Counted from the stretch's first letter, positions 52,562-62,447 are shown. The stretch is 64,000 nt of DNA from Chitinophaga agrisoli (GCF_008386695.1 NZ_VUOC01000001.1:1462347-1526346), one strand, 5' to 3'. The notes: generated by a model from the letters alone, not told the origin. Numbers and translations: made by a program.

Positions 52562-55500
52562 ATGAAGTCCTTTAGTCTGTTGCTATTACTATTGCCCTTT
52601 ACCTGGTCTGCCGCCTCCGGGCAACGTACCTATGCCCCCCACTCCGTATTGGCGTCCGGTACCTGGTATAAGTTGGCAATTACGCAGCCGGGTATCTATA
52701 AAATTACGGTTTCCCAGTTAAATGATATGGGCATTAATACGCAGGCACTGGCTGCCGGCGCGGTACGCCTGTTTGGCCGTGGTGGTCAGCCCCTGCCGGA
52801 AGATAACAGCATATCCCGGCCGGATGATCTGCCGCAGATAGCCCTGCAGGCAGCTGATGGGGGAGATGGCCTGCTGAACGGGGACGATTACCTGCTGTTC
52901 TACGCCCCCGGCCCGCACAGCTGGACCTACGCCGCCGCCACCCGTACCTATACCCACCAGTATAATATTTATAGCGATACCGCGTGGTACTTCCTGAACA
53001 TTGGGCAGAACGGCCTGCGCATAGCTACCGATAATGCCCCGCCGCCCACGCCTACCGCAGACATCAACGCCTTTGATTACCGCGCCTTCTATGAAAAGGA
53101 CAGCGTAAACCTGGTGAACAGTGGCAAACAATGGTGGGGGCCGGTGTTCAGTAACGCCCCCGGCGGTACACTTAGCGGTAGCGTAAACTTTAACCTGCCA
53201 TCTGCCCCCTCCGGCGCGGTACAGCTGCGCGCCCGTGCCGCCGCCCGCAGCAGCGGCAGCAATTTTAACATCAGCGTAAACCAAACCGCCGCCGGCAGCC
53301 TGTACCTGCTGCCGGTAAGCGGCAATATATTCGAGGCCTTTGCTACTGCTGCCATTGGCAACTACACTGTTAATAACATAGCCAGCCCCCAGGTGCAGGT
53401 AAACCTGCAATACAGCGGCGGCAATGGCGATCAGGGCTGGCTGGACTACCTGGAGCTGCAGGCCCGCTGTGCGCTGGCCCTGCCCGCACAGGAACCGCTC
53501 TTTTTCCGGGATGGGGCCAGCGTAGCCCCCGGCGCGGTAGGCCGTTTTACCATCGATAACACCGGCGCCGCCACCCAGGTATGGGATATTACCGTGGCCG
53601 GCGCCCCGGTGAATATACCGGCACAACACAGCGGCACAAGACTGCAGTTCGTACGGCCGGCGGCCACCCTGCGTGAGTACGTGGCTTTTAACCCCGCGCA
53701 GCTGCCCCAGCCAGCCTATACAGGCCAGGTAGCTAACCAGGACCTGCATGCCGCCACGGCAGCAGACATGATCATTATTACCACCCCGGCCCTGCAAAGC
53801 GCCGCCGCCCGTTTAGCCGCTTACCATACTGCACATGATCAGCTGCAGGTAACCGTAGCCCTTACGCAGCAGATCTATAACGAATTTGCGGCTGGTTCGC
53901 CAGATCCCACTGCTATCCGTGATTTTGTAAAGATGTATTATGATAAAGCCGGCGGCGCCGGTCCCCGTTACCTGCTGCTGTTTGGAGATGCTTCTTATGA
54001 CTACCGCAACCGGGTACCCAATAATACCAACCTGGTGCCCACCTGGCAAAGCGATGCCTCCCTCGATTTCATTAACGCTTACCCCTCTGACGATTTTTAT
54101 GGTTTCCTGGATGATGGGGAGAATATAACAGACATCAGCGCCCGCAACCTGCTGGATCTGGGGATAGGCCGCCTGCCGGCGCAAACGCCCGCCCAGGCGC
54201 AACAGGTGGTGGATAAGATCATCGGTTATCATAACCCCGCCAATTTTGGCGCCTGGCGTAACCGCTTCACCTTTGTGGCAGATGATGGCGATGATAACCT
54301 GCACCTGCAGGATGCGGAAGCAGTAAGCGATACCGCCGGCGTAACCTGGCCCCAGGGTATCATCGATAAGATCTACCTGGACGCCTATCCCAAAGAGTCC
54401 GGCGCCGGGGGCGCCCGCTATCCCCAGGTGAACAGCGAGATCCAGCGCCAGATGAATAACGGTAACCTGGTATGGAACTACACCGGCCATGGCAGCTATT
54501 CCCGCCTGGCAGAGGAAGTGGTGGTGGATAATACTTCTATACAGGGCTGGGACAATGCCCAACGCCTGCCGCTCATGATCACCGCTACCTGCGATTTTGC
54601 GCCTTTTGATAACCCGGGCTACACCTCCCTGGGCGAGCAATTGCTGCTGCAGGCCGCCGGCGGCGCTATTGGCCTTATGACCACCACCCGGGCCGTGTTT
54701 GCATACTCCAACCGGGTCATGAACACCAATTATTTCAGCACCGCTTTTACGCCCCTGGCAGGCGGACGTATGCCCAGCCTGGGAGAAGCGGCCATGCTGG
54801 CCAAGAACCTTACGTATAATAACCTCAGCGATGTAGCCAATAACCGCAAGTTCCAGCTGCTGGGCGATCCTGCCCTTACCCTGGCCTTTCCCCGCTACCG
54901 CGTGGTAACGGATACCATTAACGGCAAAGATGTAAAGCTCACGGCAGATACCCTGAAGGCCCTGGGCCGTTACACCGTAAGCGGCCATATAGCAGATGAG
55001 CAGGGCGCCCCTTTGCATGATTTTAACGGCACGCTGGAGGTAACGGTATACGATAAACCTCTTACACAACGTACCCGAGGCAACGATGCCGGCAGCGAAC
55101 CGGCCAGTTACAGCCTGCAACAGCAGGTGCTGTTCCGCGGCCAGCAAAGCGTACGGAACGGCCGCTTCAGCGTTACATTCGTGGTGCCTAAGGATATTGA
55201 TTATAAACCCGGCGCGGGTAAGATCAGCTATTATGCGGCCAGTGAAGATGCAGACGCCGGCGGGTATTTTGATGGCTACCAGGTAGGCGGCACGGCGGCT
55301 AACCCACCCCTGGACACCACCGGCCCGCAGATCCAGGCCTTTATGGATACGGAGTTGTTCCGCAACGGCGGCCCTACCGGCACAGATCCCGTACTGCTGG
55401 TGAACCTCCGGGACAGCAGCGGCATCAACACCTCCGGCTATGGTATAGGGCATGATATGGTGGCCGTACTGGATACCGCCAGCCAGTATTTTATCCTCAA

Positions 55501-55966
55501 CGATTTTTATACCGCCGCCCTGGATGACTACCGTAAAGGCAGCATCCGCTTCCCGTTCTATAACCTGGCAGAAGGCCCGCATACCTTATACATCAAAGCA
55601 TGGGATACGTATAACAACTCATCCACCGCCACCCTGCAATTTGTGGTAACAGGTAGCTCCACGCTGGATATTCCGGAGGTGGGCAACTATCCCAACCCCT
55701 TCCATGACCAAACGCGGTTTTTCTTTACCCATAACCAACAAGGAGAGGAACTGCAGGTAACTTTGCAGGTCTTTACCGTTACCGGACAGCTGGTAAAAAC
55801 AAAGCAGGAAACAATAAAAGCATCCGGTAACCGTTATGATGGCATGCTTTGGGACGGCGCTGCGGGGTCCGGAGCGAAAGTACCACCTGGAATATACATT
55901 TACAGGTTGACTGTCAGCACTAAACAAAAAACTAAAATTTCAGGAGGAAAACTCATCTTATTTTAA
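52562..55966 (+). CDS. porU: Type IX secretion system sortase PorU
   Basis: An 1134-residue gingipain-like (C25) peptidase at the outer membrane that removes sorting domains from T9SS cargo and attaches cargo to the surface. The catalytic dyad is visible: H643 in YTGHGSYSR and C677 in ITATCDFAP, 34 apart as in gingipains. Signal peptide ends near AASGQ (20). The N-terminal half has the beta-rich pro-like region, and the C-terminus (YPNPFHDQTRFFF, then PPGIYIYRLTV) is itself a sorting-domain fold, as PorU requires. Precedes porV by 107 bases. Confidence 0.95.
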   Translation: MKSFSLLLLLLPFTWSAASGQRTYAPHSVLASGTWYKLAITQPGIYKITVSQLNDMGINTQALAAGAVRLFGRGGQPLPEDNSISRPDDLPQIALQAADGGDGLLNGDDYLLFYAPGPHSWTYAAATRTYTHQYNIYSDTAWYFLNIGQNGLRIATDNAPPPTPTADINAFDYRAFYEKDSVNLVNSGKQWWGPVFSNAPGGTLSGSVNFNLPSAPSGAVQLRARAAARSSGSNFNISVNQTAAGSLYLLPVSGNIFEAFATAAIGNYTVNNIASPQVQVNLQYSGGNGDQGWLDYLELQARCALALPAQEPLFFRDGASVAPGAVGRFTIDNTGAATQVWDITVAGAPVNIPAQHSGTRLQFVRPAATLREYVAFNPAQLPQPAYTGQVANQDLHAATAADMIIITTPALQSAAARLAAYHTAHDQLQVTVALTQQIYNEFAAGSPDPTAIRDFVKMYYDKAGGAGPRYLLLFGDASYDYRNRVPNNTNLVPTWQSDASLDFINAYPSDDFYGFLDDGENITDISARNLLDLGIGRLPAQTPAQAQQVVDKIIGYHNPANFGAWRNRFTFVADDGDDNLHLQDAEAVSDTAGVTWPQGIIDKIYLDAYPKESGAGGARYPQVNSEIQRQMNNGNLVWNYTGHGSYSRLAEEVVVDNTSIQGWDNAQRLPLMITATCDFAPFDNPGYTSLGEQLLLQAAGGAIGLMTTTRAVFAYSNRVMNTNYFSTAFTPLAGGRMPSLGEAAMLAKNLTYNNLSDVANNRKFQLLGDPALTLAFPRYRVVTDTINGKDVKLTADTLKALGRYTVSGHIADEQGAPLHDFNGTLEVTVYDKPLTQRTRGNDAGSEPASYSLQQQVLFRGQQSVRNGRFSVTFVVPKDIDYKPGAGKISYYAASEDADAGGYFDGYQVGGTAANPPLDTTGPQIQAFMDTELFRNGGPTGTDPVLLVNLRDSSGINTSGYGIGHDMVAVLDTASQYFILNDFYTAALDDYRKGSIRFPFYNLAEGPHTLYIKAWDTYNNSSTATLQFVVTGSSTLDIPEVGNYPNPFHDQTRFFFTHNQQGEELQVTLQVFTVTGQLVKTKQETIKASGNRYDGMLWDGAAGSGAKVPPGIYIYRLTVSTKQKTKISGGKLILF

Positions 55967-56073
55967 AACCTATGCAAAAAAAGACTAATTTCAGCATCCC
56001 TGGCCTGACCCCTTTTCTTGGTATTTATAAATTAGGCGTTATTTTTACAACCTGTTTCAAATATAAAAATTAC

Positions 56074-57252
56074 ATGATCCGTAAGGTAACTCTGAGCCTT
56101 GTGTTCATTTATGGCACTTTCACCAGTCTGACGACCTCCGCGCAGATTGGTTCCGGTGATCTCGACGGCCGCACCAACACTATCAATACGGCTGTTCCGT
56201 TCTTACGGATTTCCCCAGATGCACGTAGCGGCGCCATGGGCGATGTAGGCGTGGCCATCTCCCCGGATGCAAACTCCACTTATTGGAACCTGTCAAAACT
56301 GCCTTTTGCTTCTAAAAATGCAGGCGTGGCCGTTACATATACCCCCTGGTTAAAAGAGCTGGTAAACGATGTGTTCCTGGCTAACCTGAGCGGTTATGTG
56401 AAGCTGAACGAAAATGAGGCTATCGGCTCCTCTTTAAGATATTTTTCACTGGGCACCATCCAGTTTACAGATTTCTCTGGTGCATACCTGAACGATTACC
56501 GCCCACGCGAATGGGCGTTTGACGCCGGTTATGCCCGTAAGCTCTCTGACAACTGGTCTGTAGGCGTGGCCCTGCGTTATATCTACTCCAACCTGGCCAG
56601 CGGCGAGATCAACGGCAACGTGATCAAACCCGGTAAGGCATTTGCCGGCGATGTAAGCGCTTTCTATACCAAGGACTATGAGAAGGATAACGGTACCGTA
56701 AATACCTGGAACTTTGGCGTAGCCATCACCAACGTAGGTACTAAGATCTCCTATACAAATTCTGCCCTTAACAAGGACTTTATACCCACCAACCTGGGCT
56801 TAGGCACCGCCTATACCTTTGGCCTGGATGAATATAACAAGATCACCCTGGCGCTGGACATCAATAAACTGCTGGTGCCCACCCCGGATAGCACCGGCGC
56901 TTATAAGGAGAAAGGTACAGTGGAATCCATCTTCTCTTCCTTTGGCGATGCGCCCGGCGGTTTCAGCGAGGAGCTGCAGGAGCTGATGTTCTCTGCCGGC
57001 GCGGAATACTGGTACAACAACATGTTTGCCGTAAGGGCCGGTTATTATAACGAAAATAAGAACAAGGGCAACCGTAAATACTTTACAGCAGGTATAGGGA
57101 TCAAATACGATGTATTTGGCCTGAACTTCTCTTACCTGGTGCCTTCCGGTACAGGTATACAACGTAACCCGCTTTCCAACACGCTGCGCTTTACCCTGAG
57201 CTTTGACCTGTCCAGGGATGGCGATGACAACAGCACTTCCGCAAACTGGTAA
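56074..57252 (+). CDS. porV: Type IX secretion outer-membrane protein PorV (LptO)
   Basis: A 392-residue outer-membrane beta-barrel that carries cargo from the SprA translocon to PorU. The signal peptide (MIRKVTLSLVFIYGTFTSLTTSAQ) starts at 56074, and 34 more upstream codons are open but unlike a leader. TAVPFLRISPDARSGAMGDVGVAISPDANSTYWN is the family signature, and barrel strands such as GYVKLNENEAIGSSLRYFSLG and FGLNFSYLVPSGTGIQRNPL follow. The last residue is tryptophan, a usual barrel-insertion end. Same operon as porU and, nine bases on, ispF. Confidence 0.95.
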   Translation: MIRKVTLSLVFIYGTFTSLTTSAQIGSGDLDGRTNTINTAVPFLRISPDARSGAMGDVGVAISPDANSTYWNLSKLPFASKNAGVAVTYTPWLKELVNDVFLANLSGYVKLNENEAIGSSLRYFSLGTIQFTDFSGAYLNDYRPREWAFDAGYARKLSDNWSVGVALRYIYSNLASGEINGNVIKPGKAFAGDVSAFYTKDYEKDNGTVNTWNFGVAITNVGTKISYTNSALNKDFIPTNLGLGTAYTFGLDEYNKITLALDINKLLVPTPDSTGAYKEKGTVESIFSSFGDAPGGFSEELQELMFSAGAEYWYNNMFAVRAGYYNENKNKGNRKYFTAGIGIKYDVFGLNFSYLVPSGTGIQRNPLSNTLRFTLSFDLSRDGDDNSTSANW

Positions 57253-57260
57253 GATCTTTC

Positions 57261-57746
57261 ATGACTAAACTACGCATAGGACAAGGAGTAGATTTCCACC
57301 AGCTGGTGGAAGGACGTGAGTTTTGGCTGGGCGGCGTACTGGTGCCCCACCATAAGGGCGCGCTGGGCCACAGCGATGCAGACGTGCTGTTGCACGCCAT
57401 CTGCGATGCCATGCTGGGCGCCGCTGGCCTGGGGGATATTGGCCTCCATTTCCCGGATACGGATAATACCTACAAGAACATAGACAGTAAGATCCTCCTG
57501 GCGCGCTGTGTGGAACTGATAGGAGGGAAGGGCTACCAGGTGGTGAACGTGGATAGTACCCTGTGCCTGCAGGCGCCCAAAATAAAACCCTTTGTACCAC
57601 AGATGCAGGCCGCCATTGCCGGCATACTGAAACTAAGCGCTGAAGAAGTGTCTATAAAGGCCACTACTACAGAAAAGCTGGGCTTTGTAGGCAGGGAGGA
57701 AGGCGTTGTAGCCTATGCCTCCGTGCTGCTGGAAAAGGCAGATTAA
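57261..57746 (+). CDS. ispF: 2-C-methyl-D-erythritol 2,4-cyclodiphosphate synthase
   Basis: A 161-residue zinc enzyme of the MEP isoprenoid pathway that makes the cyclic diphosphate from CDP-ME 2-phosphate. RIGQGVDFHQL carries the Asp and His metal ligands (D8 and H10 counting from the start of the motif area), then GHSDADVLLHAICDAMLGA, DIGLHFPDTD, and the C-terminal TTTEKLGFVGREEGV. Standard length. Eight bases after porV. Confidence 0.97.
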   Translation: MTKLRIGQGVDFHQLVEGREFWLGGVLVPHHKGALGHSDADVLLHAICDAMLGAAGLGDIGLHFPDTDNTYKNIDSKILLARCVELIGGKGYQVVNVDSTLCLQAPKIKPFVPQMQAAIAGILKLSAEEVSIKATTTEKLGFVGREEGVVAYASVLLEKAD

Positions 57747-57809
57747 CCCATATGCAGATATGGCCCGGCATCCATCAGGATTTGCATAGTCTCAGGACTT
57801 TTAAATGCT

Positions 57810-57817
57810 TATCTTTG
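57810..57817 (+). promoter_or_regulatory. -7 box four bases before dut
   Basis: TATCTTTG, an exact TAnnTTTG match, ends four bases before the dut ATG. TTTG at 57781-57784 is 25 bases upstream, longer than ideal. Suggests a nearly leaderless message. Confidence 0.5.
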
Positions 57818-57821
57818 CCGA

Positions 57822-58265
57822 ATGGCTGAATTAATTGTCAAGATCATTAACCGGTCGGCTAATCCGCTGCCTTCCTACGCCACTGCAGACGCAGCCGGCA
57901 TGGATCTGCGGGCGCACCTGGAAACAGCGCTTACGCTGCAGCCCCTGGAGCGTTCATTAGTACCTACCGGTTTATTTATAGAGCTGCCGTCTGGTTACGA
58001 AGCACAACTGAGGCCCCGCAGCGGTCTCGCCATCAAACAAGGCATTACCCTACTGAATACGCCTGGCACGATAGATGCGGATTATAGAGGTGAGATCAAG
58101 GTGATCATCATCAACTTATCCAATGAACCGCAAACCATAGCCCCCGGCGACCGCATTGCACAGATGGTGATTGCGCCTGTTACGCAGGCAAGCCTGGAAC
58201 CAGTAGAGATATTAACAACAACAGAAAGGGGACACGGTGGTTTCGGACACACCGGAAAATCCTGA
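57822..58265 (+). CDS. dut: dUTP pyrophosphatase
   Basis: A 147-residue trimeric dUTPase that prevents uracil entering DNA and supplies dUMP. The five motifs are present: [10 protein letters not shown] (1), [12 protein letters not shown] (2), [19 protein letters not shown] (3), [11 protein letters not shown] (4) and [13 protein letters not shown] (5). Starts a run dut, TPR lipoprotein, with a three-base gap. Confidence 0.97.
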   Translation: MAELIVKIINRSANPLPSYATADAAGMDLRAHLETALTLQPLERSLVPTGLFIELPSGYEAQLRPRSGLAIKQGITLLNTPGTIDADYRGEIKVIIINLSNEPQTIAPGDRIAQMVIAPVTQASLEPVEILTTTERGHGGFGHTGKS

Positions 58266-58268
58266 GGA

Positions 58269-60008
58269 ATGCGTTTAATTGTTACCGCTATAGGGTTTGG
58301 ATGCGCGATCTTACTAAGCGCGTGCAGTAGTTCTAAAAGTACCACTGCGCAAACTGTGCCTGTAATTAAGGATCCTACCTTGTTGCAACAGCGTACAGAC
58401 AGTCTGTTTTTTGCCGCACAGCGCTCCAAAATGCTGGGCGATTTCCGGACGGCCATTACCCAGTACTCCGATTATCTTCGCCTCAACAGGCAAAATCCTA
58501 CCGTTTATTATGAGCTGGCCCGCCTCTTTATGGAGGTGAACAACCCTCAGTACGCCCTGGGCTTTGCCCGCCGGGCCGCCGCTTTGGATAGCTCCAACCG
58601 CTGGTACCTGCTGGCCCTGGCAGACGCCATGGGCATGAATAACCAGTTCGACAGCGCAGCCGTGGTATACGACCGCCTTAGCAAACGTTACCCGGAAAGC
58701 GAAGATTACCTGTTCAATAAAGGCATGCTGCTCTCCAAAGCCGGCAAAACACAGGAAGCCCTGGACGTATTTGACCAGCTGGAAGAAAAGTCCGGGGTAG
58801 TGGAAGAGCTGGTATACCAGAAACAGCGTTTACTGCTCAAACAGAATAAAGTAGACAGCGCCGCCGCAGAAATACGCAAGCTCGTAGCCCAGAACCCGCA
58901 GGAAGTACGCTATTACCAGCTGCTGGCGGAAGTATATGACGCCAACGACCGCGTAGCGGAAGCCACCGCCATCCACAAGGATATCCTGGCCCGCGATCCC
59001 AATAATGCCCGCTCCATGATAGCCCTGGCCAACTACGCCAAACAAAAAGGCGATAGCGCTACCTACTGGGGCTACCTGACCCAGGCATTCTCCAACCCGG
59101 ATTACAGCATTGACGAAAAAGTAGCTTTTGTATATCCCTACCTGCAGATGATGCAGATGGACAGCACCAAGCTTAATGAAGGGCTGCTGCTTACCCGCCT
59201 GGTGATCCAGGCCCACCCGGCAGAGGCCAAGGCTTTTGCCCTGCGGGCAGATATGTTCTCCCAGGCAGATATGCTCGATAGCGCCCTTGCAGATTATAAT
59301 AAAGCCATCAGCCTGGACTCTACCCGGTTTTCCGTTTGGTACCAGCTGATGTGGATCTATTCCCGCAAGGAAGACGCGGCCAGCCTGCTCAAAGCCAGCA
59401 GCCTGGTTACACAGCGCTTCCCGGAGGAGTTTATGGGATTCTATTTCAAAGGGGTAGCCAGTTTCCTGCTGCAGCAATACCCCGGGGCCATCATCTCCCT
59501 TAACCACGCCATAGGGCTCGGCTCCGGCGATAAACGGTTTATGGGGGATGTGTACTCCCTGCTGGGCGATTCCTACCACGCAGTAGGCAGACACCCGCAG
59601 TCAGACAGCAGCTATGAAAAGGCCCTCACCGTACGGCCAGACGATGCCGTGGTGCTGAATAATTACAGCTACTACCTGTCCATGCGCAGCGAACGGCTGG
59701 ACAGGGCCGCGGAAATGTCGCGCCGCTCCCTGGAGCTGCAGCCGGAAAGCGCTACCTATATGGATACTTACGCCTGGATCCTCTTTCGCATGGGTAAGTA
59801 TGAAGAGGCCCGGGAGTGGATAGAGAAAGCCCTGAAAGACCCGGACGCGCAAAAGGATCCCAACGTGTTAGAGCACTATGGCGACATCCTGTTTAATCTG
59901 AAAGATGTAGCAAAAGCATTAGAGTACTGGCAACGGGCCAAGGAGCAGGGCGCTTCTTCCATAGGCCTGGCTAAAAAGATCGCTGAAAAAAGGTATATTG
60001 ATTTATAG
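58269..60008 (+). CDS. Tetratricopeptide repeat lipoprotein
   Basis: A 579-residue lipoprotein (lipobox ILLSAC, C19) with about 13-14 TPR motifs filling the rest, for example PTVYYELARLFMEVNNPQYALGFARRAAALDSS and later SATYMDTYAWILFRMGKYEEAREWIEKAL. Such proteins sit in the periplasm and bind partners. In Bacteroidota this gene is often beside a DUF4292 lipoprotein and an EnvC peptidase, as here, so the three may act together in envelope assembly. It starts three bases after dut. Confidence 0.9.
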   Translation: MRLIVTAIGFGCAILLSACSSSKSTTAQTVPVIKDPTLLQQRTDSLFFAAQRSKMLGDFRTAITQYSDYLRLNRQNPTVYYELARLFMEVNNPQYALGFARRAAALDSSNRWYLLALADAMGMNNQFDSAAVVYDRLSKRYPESEDYLFNKGMLLSKAGKTQEALDVFDQLEEKSGVVEELVYQKQRLLLKQNKVDSAAAEIRKLVAQNPQEVRYYQLLAEVYDANDRVAEATAIHKDILARDPNNARSMIALANYAKQKGDSATYWGYLTQAFSNPDYSIDEKVAFVYPYLQMMQMDSTKLNEGLLLTRLVIQAHPAEAKAFALRADMFSQADMLDSALADYNKAISLDSTRFSVWYQLMWIYSRKEDAASLLKASSLVTQRFPEEFMGFYFKGVASFLLQQYPGAIISLNHAIGLGSGDKRFMGDVYSLLGDSYHAVGRHPQSDSSYEKALTVRPDDAVVLNNYSYYLSMRSERLDRAAEMSRRSLELQPESATYMDTYAWILFRMGKYEEAREWIEKALKDPDAQKDPNVLEHYGDILFNLKDVAKALEYWQRAKEQGASSIGLAKKIAEKRYIDL

Positions 60009-60068
60009 AATTACAAATTGCTTATTACTAATGATGGCCACAGCGCTTCGTAATAGTAATTTGTAATT
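60009..60068. repeat. AT-rich inverted repeat between lipoprotein genes
   Basis: Arms AATTACAAATT (60009-60019) and AATTTGTAATT (60058-60068), with further partial pairing (TTATTACTA / TAATAGTAA) inside. A half-site, GATTTGTAATT, recurs at 60933-60943. No T-run; it may be a small dispersed element. Confidence 0.7.
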
Positions 60069-60088
60069 GGAAATAGGTAATTGGGATT

Positions 60089-60907
60089 ATGAAGCAACTA
60101 ATTCTACTGGGAGTAGCCAGTATTATATTCGTATCATGCAGACATTCGCGGCAAATAGCACGCACATCCTTTCCGGCGGCAGATACCACCAGCCATATCA
60201 CGGCCGCAGACAGCGCCTCCAACGCAGAGGCAGCAGCATATAGCCGTACCATCCTGGCCGGCATACGTAAAAATCACATCGGCTTTAATACTTTTTCCGC
60301 CAAGCTGAAGATAGATTTTGAGAATGACAAACAACGTCAGTCCAATATCAGCACCAATATCCGCATGCAGAAAGACAGCATCATCTGGATATCGGTATCC
60401 GCCCCCATCATCGGGGAAGTGGCCCGCGCCATTATCACACCGGACAGCCTGAAAGCGTATGACAAGTTCAATAAAAAACTATATCTGCGCGCGCTCAGCG
60501 ACGCTAAGGACCTGCTGAATATCCCCTTTGACTTCAGCACCCTGCAGGATATGATCGTGGGCAACCCCGTTTTCCTGTCAGATTCCATGTACCAGGTAGT
60601 AAAAACCCCGGCCATTATATCATTCAGCTGCGATAGCACGTTATATACAAGCCTGTTTAACGTATTTGCAGATGACTACCTGCTGCAACAAAGTAAGGTA
60701 ATGGATAAGGACAGTACCCGTAACCGCTCCTGCGAGCTCACATATGGAGAGTATAAAGATGTAGATGGCCGTAAGTTCCCCTTCCGCCGCCGCATCTTCG
60801 TAGAAGAAAAGAATGTGACAAAGATAGCCATGGACTTTAGCCGTATGGATTTTAACCAGCCGCAGAGCTTCCCCTTCACCATACCATCTTCCTACAGCAG
60901 GGAATAG
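60089..60907 (+). CDS. DUF4292 lipoprotein
   Basis: A 272-residue lipoprotein (lipobox FVSC, C17) of the DUF4292 family: GFNTFSAKLKIDFENDKQRQ, NISTNIRMQKDSIIWISVSAP, GEVARAIITPDSLKAYDKFNKKLY and DLLNIPFDFSTLQDMIVGNPVFL. The fold is likely the concave beta-sheet of LolA/LolB-like lipid-handling proteins, but this is inference. It lies between the TPR lipoprotein and the EnvC gene. Confidence 0.9.
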   Translation: MKQLILLGVASIIFVSCRHSRQIARTSFPAADTTSHITAADSASNAEAAAYSRTILAGIRKNHIGFNTFSAKLKIDFENDKQRQSNISTNIRMQKDSIIWISVSAPIIGEVARAIITPDSLKAYDKFNKKLYLRALSDAKDLLNIPFDFSTLQDMIVGNPVFLSDSMYQVVKTPAIISFSCDSTLYTSLFNVFADDYLLQQSKVMDKDSTRNRSCELTYGEYKDVDGRKFPFRRRIFVEEKNVTKIAMDFSRMDFNQPQSFPFTIPSSYSRE

Positions 60908-60941
60908 CCTGGTATTAACATTGGGTATTTGCGATTTGTAA

Positions 60942-60973
60942 TTTAACTTTAACGTTTATAGGAAATATATTTG
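60942..60973 (+). promoter_or_regulatory. Promoter before the EnvC gene
   Basis: TTTA (one mismatch to TTTG), 20 bases, TATATTTG, ending 13 bases before the ATG at 60987. Confidence 0.55.
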
Positions 60974-60986
60974 CGGCCATCTTAAA

Positions 60987-62447
60987 ATGATCAAGTTGTA
61001 TCTGAAGAAGCTTATCCCGTGTTTACTCATTCTTTGGTTAGCACCTGCATTGCTGCAGGCGCAGAATAATCAACCCACGCGGGAGGATCTGGAGCGCCGG
61101 AAAAAAGAGCTGCAAAAAGAGATAGATGAAGCCAACGAAGCGTTAAAGGATACCAAGCGATCCACCCGCGAGAGCCTGGGCCAGCTAAGGGCCCTGCGTA
61201 ATAAGATCACCCTGCGTACCCGCCTGATCAACAATATCAACGAAGAGATCAATTTCATTAACGGCGATATCAATACCGCCTACCGTGATATAAAGACCCT
61301 GCAAAAAGACCTGGATACGCTCAAGGCGCAATACGCCCAGCTCATAGTGTATGCATACAAGAACCGCAGCACCTATGACCTGATCAACTTCGTATTCTCC
61401 GCCCAGAGCTTTAACGACGCCGTTCGCCGTTATCAATACCTGAAACAATACCGGGAGTACCGGCACCGGCAGGCTACTACCATTGTGCAAACGCAGGACC
61501 TGCTGAACCAGAAGATCGAAAGCCTGCGTGACCAGAAGGAAAAACGGGCCGGCGCGCTCAAAACGGAACAGGATGAGCGTAAGACACTGGAAGATGACCG
61601 CAAGGAACAGGACGAAGTGCTCAGCAAGCTGAAAGGCAGGGAAAAAGAGCTGGTAGCAGATATCAACAAGCGCAAGAAGGATGCGTTGAATGTACAGAAC
61701 GCCATCCGCGCCGTAATACGCCGCGAAATAGAAGCAGAGCGCCGCAGGGTAGAAGCCGAAGAGCTGGCCCGCCGTAAAGCGATAGAAGCAGAAAAAGAAA
61801 GACGCCGCAAGGCCGAAGCGGAAGAGGCGGCCCGTCGTAAAGCCGCCGCAGCTGCTGCAGCTGCCGCCGCGGCCAATAACAACAATAATACCGCTGCCAA
61901 TAATCCCCCGCCGGTAAAAGAAACGCCCAAACCACCACCGCCTCCGCCTCCTGCGCCGGAACCGGAACGTACACCGCCCCCCACCCGGAGCGCCAACGTG
62001 CTGGAAGCTACGCCGGAAGCCCTGGCCCTCTCAGAAAGCTTTGAGAATAACCGTGGCAAGCTGCCCTGGCCCGTAACCAGCGGCAATATCATCGGCCATT
62101 TTGGTAAACAGCACCATGCCGTAGTAGAAAAGATCAATGTGGAGAACGATGGTATCATTATCGCTACCTCCAAAGGCGCTGCTGTAAAGACCATTTTCCA
62201 GGGCGAAGTAAGAAGGGTAATGGTGATACCGGGCAGCGGTTATGTAGTAATGATCCGCCATGGCCAATATTTTACCAACTACGTACGCCTGCGTACCGTA
62301 ACCGTGAAAACAGGCGATGAGGTAAGGACCGGCCAGATGATCGGCACCGCCGGTGTGAACGACATTGAGAACCAGGGCGAGGTGGAACTGCAGATCTACA
62401 AAGGCGTAGTGAAACAGAACCCGGAACTGTGGATCATGAGAAGATAA
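60987..62447 (+). CDS. EnvC-like murein hydrolase activator
   Basis: A 486-residue exported protein: signal peptide ending LLQAQ (26), long coiled coils (EDLERRKKELQKEIDEANEAL onward, to about 285), a run of about ten Ala near 290, a Pro-rich linker (310-335), and a C-terminal LytM-like domain (365-486). That domain lacks the zinc ligands: VELQIY stands where active enzymes have LHFEI. It is therefore probably a regulator that binds and activates amidases, as EnvC does in cell division, and not an enzyme. Confidence 0.93.
   Translation: MIKLYLKKLIPCLLILWLAPALLQAQNNQPTREDLERRKKELQKEIDEANEALKDTKRSTRESLGQLRALRNKITLRTRLINNINEEINFINGDINTAYRDIKTLQKDLDTLKAQYAQLIVYAYKNRSTYDLINFVFSAQSFNDAVRRYQYLKQYREYRHRQATTIVQTQDLLNQKIESLRDQKEKRAGALKTEQDERKTLEDDRKEQDEVLSKLKGREKELVADINKRKKDALNVQNAIRAVIRREIEAERRRVEAEELARRKAIEAEKERRRKAEAEEAARRKAAAAAAAAAAANNNNNTAANNPPPVKETPKPPPPPPPAPEPERTPPPTRSANVLEATPEALALSESFENNRGKLPWPVTSGNIIGHFGKQHHAVVEKINVENDGIIIATSKGAAVKTIFQGEVRRVMVIPGSGYVVMIRHGQYFTNYVRLRTVTVKTGDEVRTGQMIGTAGVNDIENQGEVELQIYKGVVKQNPELWIMRR

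Noticed and set aside
53813-55582. A 589-codon open frame antisense to porU, and other long antisense frames in porU, eno and korA
   Set aside because: Composition is that of the reverse strand of a GC-biased gene; the proteins are low-complexity with no domain, and the sense genes are certain.
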